From Micromonospora rhizosphaerae (GTDB lineage Bacteria > Actinomycetota > Actinomycetes > Mycobacteriales > Micromonosporaceae), in the NCBI RefSeq assembly GCF_900091465.1, contig NZ_FMHV01000002.1:2852001-2916000 (forward strand): 64,000 bases of DNA. The letters are read 5' to 3'. The translations under genes were made by a program, and so were the position numbers. Positions within the stretch are counted from its first letter, which is position 1. Each line of letters starts with the position of its first letter. Below the pieces are notes generated by a model that searched no databases, was not told where the DNA came from, and was given only the letters and a program-made list of their open reading frames with translations. Positions 61,225 to 64,000 of this stretch are shown here, piece after piece.

Positions 61225-62445
61225 TCAGCCGGCCGCGCCAACCGACCGGTACACCTCCAGCGTCCGCTTGGCGATCGCGTCCCAGGAGAAGTGCTCCACG
61301 GCCCGGCGCCGTCCGGCGTGGCCGAACTCGTCGGTCCGCGCCGGATCGGCCAGCAGCTCGTTGATGGCCGCGGCCAGGTCGGCGACGAACCGTTCCGGGT
61401 CCAGCGGGCGGCCGCTGCCGTCGGTGGCCTGCTCGATCGGCACCAGCAGCCCGGTCTCGCCGTTCACCACCACCTCCGGTATGCCGCCGGTGGCGGTCGC
61501 GACCACCGCCGTCTCGCAGGCCATCGCCTCCAGGTTGACGATGCCCATCGGCTCGTAGACCGACGGGCAGACGAAGATGGTGGCGTGGGTGAGCACCTGG
61601 ATCACCTCGTGCTTCGGGAGCATCGCGGCCACCCAGATCACCCCCGACCGGTTGGCCCGCAGCTCGGCGACCAGCCCCTCCACCTCGGCGGCGATGTCCG
61701 GGGTGTCCGGGGCGCCGGCGAGCAGCACCAGCTGGGTGTCCGCCGGCAGCTCCCGGGCCGCCCGCAGCAGGTAGGGCAGGCCCTTCTGCCGGGTGATCCG
61801 GCCGACGTAGACCACGCTCGGGCGGGACGGGTCGATGCCGAGCCGCTCCACCACGTCGGTGCGCGGGTCCGGGGCGTACTGCGCGGTGTCGATGCCGTTG
61901 TAGACCACCCGGACCCGGTCCGGGTCGACCGCCGGGTAGGCCTTCAGCACGTCCCGCTTCATCCCCTGGCTGACCGCGATCACCGCGTCGGCGGCCTCCA
62001 CCGCCGTCCGCTCGCACCAGGAGGAGAGAGCGTAGCCGCCGCCGAGCTGCTCGGCCTTCCACGGCCGCAGCGGCTCGAGGCTGTGCGCGGTCACCACGTG
62101 CGGCACCCCGTACAGCAGCTTCGCGGTGTGCCCGGCGAGGTTGGCGTACCAGGTGTGGCTGTGCACCACGTCGGTGCCGGCGCACCCGGCGGCCATTTCC
62201 AGGTCCACGCCCATCGTGCGCAGCGCGGGGTTCGCGCCGGCCAGCTCGACCGGTTCGGCGTACGCGGTGACGCCCGGCTCGGTGCGCGGCGCGCCGAAGC
62301 AGTGCACCCGTACGTCGGCGAGTCGGCGCAGCTCGCGCGCCAGGTACTCGACGTGCACCCCGGCGCCGCCGTACACCTCCGGGGGGTACTCCCGGGTGAG
62401 CAGATCGACGCGCAGCTGCCGGGTGGCCGGGGAGGAGTCGGTCAT
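61225..62445 (-). CDS. glgM: GlgM/GlgA-type GT4 glucosyltransferase (maltose-1-phosphate synthase)
   Basis: 406 aa from ATG 62445, fixed by a TATGGT box 6 nt upstream (leaderless). GT4 motifs include LLTREYPPEVYGGAGVHVEY, DVVHSHTWYANLAGHTAKLL, VVYVGRITRQKGLPYLLRAA, and the donor-site PSVYEPMGIVNLEAMACETAVV. It is often annotated glycogen synthase GlgA; in mycobacteria and streptomycetes this short GT4 protein makes alpha-maltose-1-phosphate from ADP-glucose and glucose-1-phosphate, which GlgE then uses. The neighbouring glgE and divergent glgC support that role. Confidence 0.93.
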   Translation of the reverse strand: MTDSSPATRQLRVDLLTREYPPEVYGGAGVHVEYLARELRRLADVRVHCFGAPRTEPGVTAYAEPVELAGANPALRTMGVDLEMAAGCAGTDVVHSHTWYANLAGHTAKLLYGVPHVVTAHSLEPLRPWKAEQLGGGYALSSWCERTAVEAADAVIAVSQGMKRDVLKAYPAVDPDRVRVVYNGIDTAQYAPDPRTDVVERLGIDPSRPSVVYVGRITRQKGLPYLLRAARELPADTQLVLLAGAPDTPDIAAEVEGLVAELRANRSGVIWVAAMLPKHEVIQVLTHATIFVCPSVYEPMGIVNLEAMACETAVVATATGGIPEVVVNGETGLLVPIEQATDGSGRPLDPERFVADLAAAINELLADPARTDEFGHAGRRRAVEHFSWDAIAKRTLEVYRSVGAAG

Positions 62446-62451
62446 CCCCGC

Positions 62452-62457
62452 ACCATA
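62452..62457 (-). promoter_or_regulatory. -10 box of glgM (leaderless)
   Basis: TATGGT on the minus strand ends 6 nt before the glgM ATG. It is divergent from the glgC box at 62504, so both genes share about 70 nt of control DNA. Confidence 0.5.
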
Positions 62458-62503
62458 GTGCAGAAGTGTGCGCGTACAAGTGGTGAAGTACGACGGGGAT
62501 GGA

Positions 62504-62509
62504 TAGCGT
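62504..62509 (+). promoter_or_regulatory. -10 box of glgC (leaderless)
   Basis: TAGCGT ends 6 nt before the glgC ATG. It has the same hexamer and spacing as the start at 16598. Confidence 0.55.
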
Positions 62510-62515
62510 CGGGAC

Positions 62516-63748
62516 ATGGCTGACAAGGTGCTCGCGATCGTCCTGGCCGGCGGAGAGGGCAAGCGCCTGATGCCGCTCACCACGGACCGCGCCAAGCCGG
62601 CCGTCCCCTTCGGCGGGATGTACCGGATGGTGGATTTTGTCCTCTCCAACCTGGCGAACGCCGGCTATCTCAAGATCGTCGTGCTGACCCAGTACAAGTC
62701 CCACTCGCTGGACCGGCACATCACCCAGACCTGGCGGATGTCGACCATGCTCGGCAACTACGTCACCCCGGTGCCGGCCCAGCAGCGGCGCGGTCCGTGG
62801 TGGTTCGCCGGCTCCGCCGACGCCATCTACCAGAGCTTCAACCTGATCTATGACGAGCAGCCGGACCACGTGATCGTCTTCGGCGCCGACCACATCTACC
62901 GGATGGACCCGCGCCAGATGGTGGAGGACCACATCGCCTCGGGTGCCGGGGTGACCGTGGCCGGCATCCGGCAGCCGCTGTCGATGGCCGACCAGTTCGG
63001 CGTGATCGAGGTCGGCGAGGACGGCCGGCGGATCCGGGCGTTCCGCGAGAAGCCCACCGACGCCGTCGGGCTGCCCGACGCGCCGGACCAGATCTATGCC
63101 TCGATGGGTAACTACGTCTTCACCACCAAGGCGCTCTTGGACGCGGTCGAGCGTGACGCGGAGGACAAGACCAGCAAGCACGACATGGGCGGGAGCATCA
63201 TCCCGATGCTGGTCGAGCGGGGCGAGGCCAACGTCTACGACTTCAAGGACAACGAGGTGCCGGGCAGCACGGACCGGGACCGCGGCTACTGGCGCGACGT
63301 GGGGACGCTGGACTCCTTCTACGACGCGCACATGGACCTGATCAACGTGCACCCGGTGTTCAACCTCTACAACTTCGACTGGCCGATCTACAGCCAGCAG
63401 CCGCCGTACCCGCCGGCGAAGTTCGTCCACCAGTGGGGGGAGCGGGTCGGCCGGGCGGTCGGGTCGATGGTCTCGCCCGGCGCGGTGATCTCCGGCTCCC
63501 TGGTGGAGAATTCGGTCGTCTCGCCGAAGGTGAAGGTCCACTCCTGGGCGCATGTGGACGGCGCGGTGCTCATGGAGGGCGTCGAGATCGGCCGCCACGC
63601 GGTGGTCCGCCGGGCCATCCTGGACAAGAACGTGTTCGTCCCGGAGGGCTGCGAGATCGGCGTCGACCTGGAGAAGGACCGGCAGCGCTACACCGTCTCC
63701 GACAACGGCATCGTGGTGATCGGCAAGGGCCAGCGCGTGGAGCCGTGA
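62516..63748 (+). CDS. glgC: glucose-1-phosphate adenylyltransferase
   Basis: 410 aa. The N-terminal nucleotidyltransferase domain shows [59 protein letters not shown] and [13 protein letters not shown]. The C-terminal left-handed beta-helix has [20 protein letters not shown] and [20 protein letters not shown]. It makes ADP-glucose from ATP and glucose-1-phosphate, and its family is allosterically controlled by glycolytic metabolites. It is divergent from glgM and 74 nt upstream of pgm, so the supply and use of glucose-1-phosphate sit together. Confidence 0.97.
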   Translation: MADKVLAIVLAGGEGKRLMPLTTDRAKPAVPFGGMYRMVDFVLSNLANAGYLKIVVLTQYKSHSLDRHITQTWRMSTMLGNYVTPVPAQQRRGPWWFAGSADAIYQSFNLIYDEQPDHVIVFGADHIYRMDPRQMVEDHIASGAGVTVAGIRQPLSMADQFGVIEVGEDGRRIRAFREKPTDAVGLPDAPDQIYASMGNYVFTTKALLDAVERDAEDKTSKHDMGGSIIPMLVERGEANVYDFKDNEVPGSTDRDRGYWRDVGTLDSFYDAHMDLINVHPVFNLYNFDWPIYSQQPPYPPAKFVHQWGERVGRAVGSMVSPGAVISGSLVENSVVSPKVKVHSWAHVDGAVLMEGVEIGRHAVVRRAILDKNVFVPEGCEIGVDLEKDRQRYTVSDNGIVVIGKGQRVEP

Positions 63749-63822
63749 GCCGCCGCCACGCATGACCCCGGCCGACACCGGGAAAAGAGTCAGGTCCGCC
63801 CCGCGAAGAGGAGGTTCCCGCA

Positions 63823-64000
63823 GTGGCCCATCCCCGTGCCGGCCAGCCCGCCGAGCCCGCCGACCTGGTCGACGTGCCCCGGCTGGTGACCGCCTACTAC
63901 GCCGAGCACCCGGATCCGGAGGACCCGGCGCAGCAGGTCTCCTTCGGCACCTCCGGGCACCGGGGGTCGAGCCTGAAGAACGCCTTCAACGAGGACCACA
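63823..64000 (+). CDS. pgm: phosphoglucomutase (N-terminal 59 residues, runs off window)
   Basis: GTG 63823 follows AAGAGGAGG by 8 nt. The visible part reads AHPRAGQPAEPADLVDVPRL, then VTAYYAEHPDPEDPAQQVSF and GTSGHRGSSLKNAFNEDH, the standard start of alpha-D-glucose-phosphate-specific Pgm including the GTSGHRG substrate loop. The catalytic phosphoserine lies beyond the window edge. It would interconvert glucose-6-phosphate and glucose-1-phosphate for GlgC. Confidence 0.92.
   Translation, partial: MAHPRAGQPAEPADLVDVPRLVTAYYAEHPDPEDPAQQVSFGTSGHRGSSLKNAFNEDH

Overview
The window is 64 kb of very GC-rich DNA. Third codon positions are nearly all G or C, GTG and TTG starts are frequent, and -10 boxes of the TANNNT type often sit 6 to 8 nt before a start codon, which implies leaderless transcripts. 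Together with the gene content (a GlgE/GlgM glycogen cluster, actinobacterial NsrR, a c-di-AMP riboswitch, a second type II topoisomerase pair) this points to an actinomycete chromosome, most likely Micromonosporaceae, probably Micromonospora. I saw no tRNA, rRNA, CRISPR array, phage gene or complete insertion sequence.

Layout. (1) 1-3960, minus: overlapping glycoconjugate genes: NodU/CmcH-type carbamoyltransferase, GT2, and a HAD-IIIA phosphatase/GT9 fusion cut by the window edge. (2) 4193-6843: nitric-oxide module: YwiC-like membrane protein, flavohaemoprotein Hmp and divergent NsrR. (3) 6894-7194: degraded methyltransferase pseudogene. (4) 7507-12077: topoisomerase IV genes parE-parC, followed by two strong hairpins. 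(5) 12219-20322: NCS2 permease, TrmH-family methyltransferase, AlkB, an acyltransferase behind a 12-codon leader ORF, two unknown proteins, a C39-fold protein behind a c-di-AMP riboswitch, and an alpha/beta hydrolase. (6) 20389-48060: a 28-kb cell-surface polymer locus. (7) 48217-56880: housekeeping and unknown genes, including a two-component system convergent with a TAXI binding protein, YaaA, a GT39-like protein and an App1-type phosphatase. (8) 57000-64000: the GlgB-GlgE-GlgM operon, divergent glgC, and the start of pgm.

The polymer locus is the highlight. It encodes a fused cytidylyltransferase/SDR reductase expected to make CDP-ribitol, a Wzm/Wzt (TagG/TagH)-type ABC exporter, two TagF-like polyol-phosphate transferases with membrane-spanning N-termini, a GT2 resembling the ribitol-teichoic-acid GlcNAc transferase TarS, several GT4 and GT-C glycosyltransferases, and paired small proteins of unknown function. 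Scattered among them are all five steps from UDP-GlcNAc to UDP-2,3-diacetamido-2,3-dideoxy-mannuronic acid: 6-dehydrogenase, 3-dehydrogenase, PLP aminotransferase, N-acetyltransferase and 2-epimerase. I infer a ribitol-phosphate wall polymer and/or a teichuronic-type chain containing a diacetamido uronic acid.

A short segment before the TarS-like gene looks like a fossil copy of the promoter and first 35 codons of a GT4 gene 5 kb upstream. It now acts as a translationally coupled leader. All functions are assigned from sequence reading and family knowledge; no database search was run.
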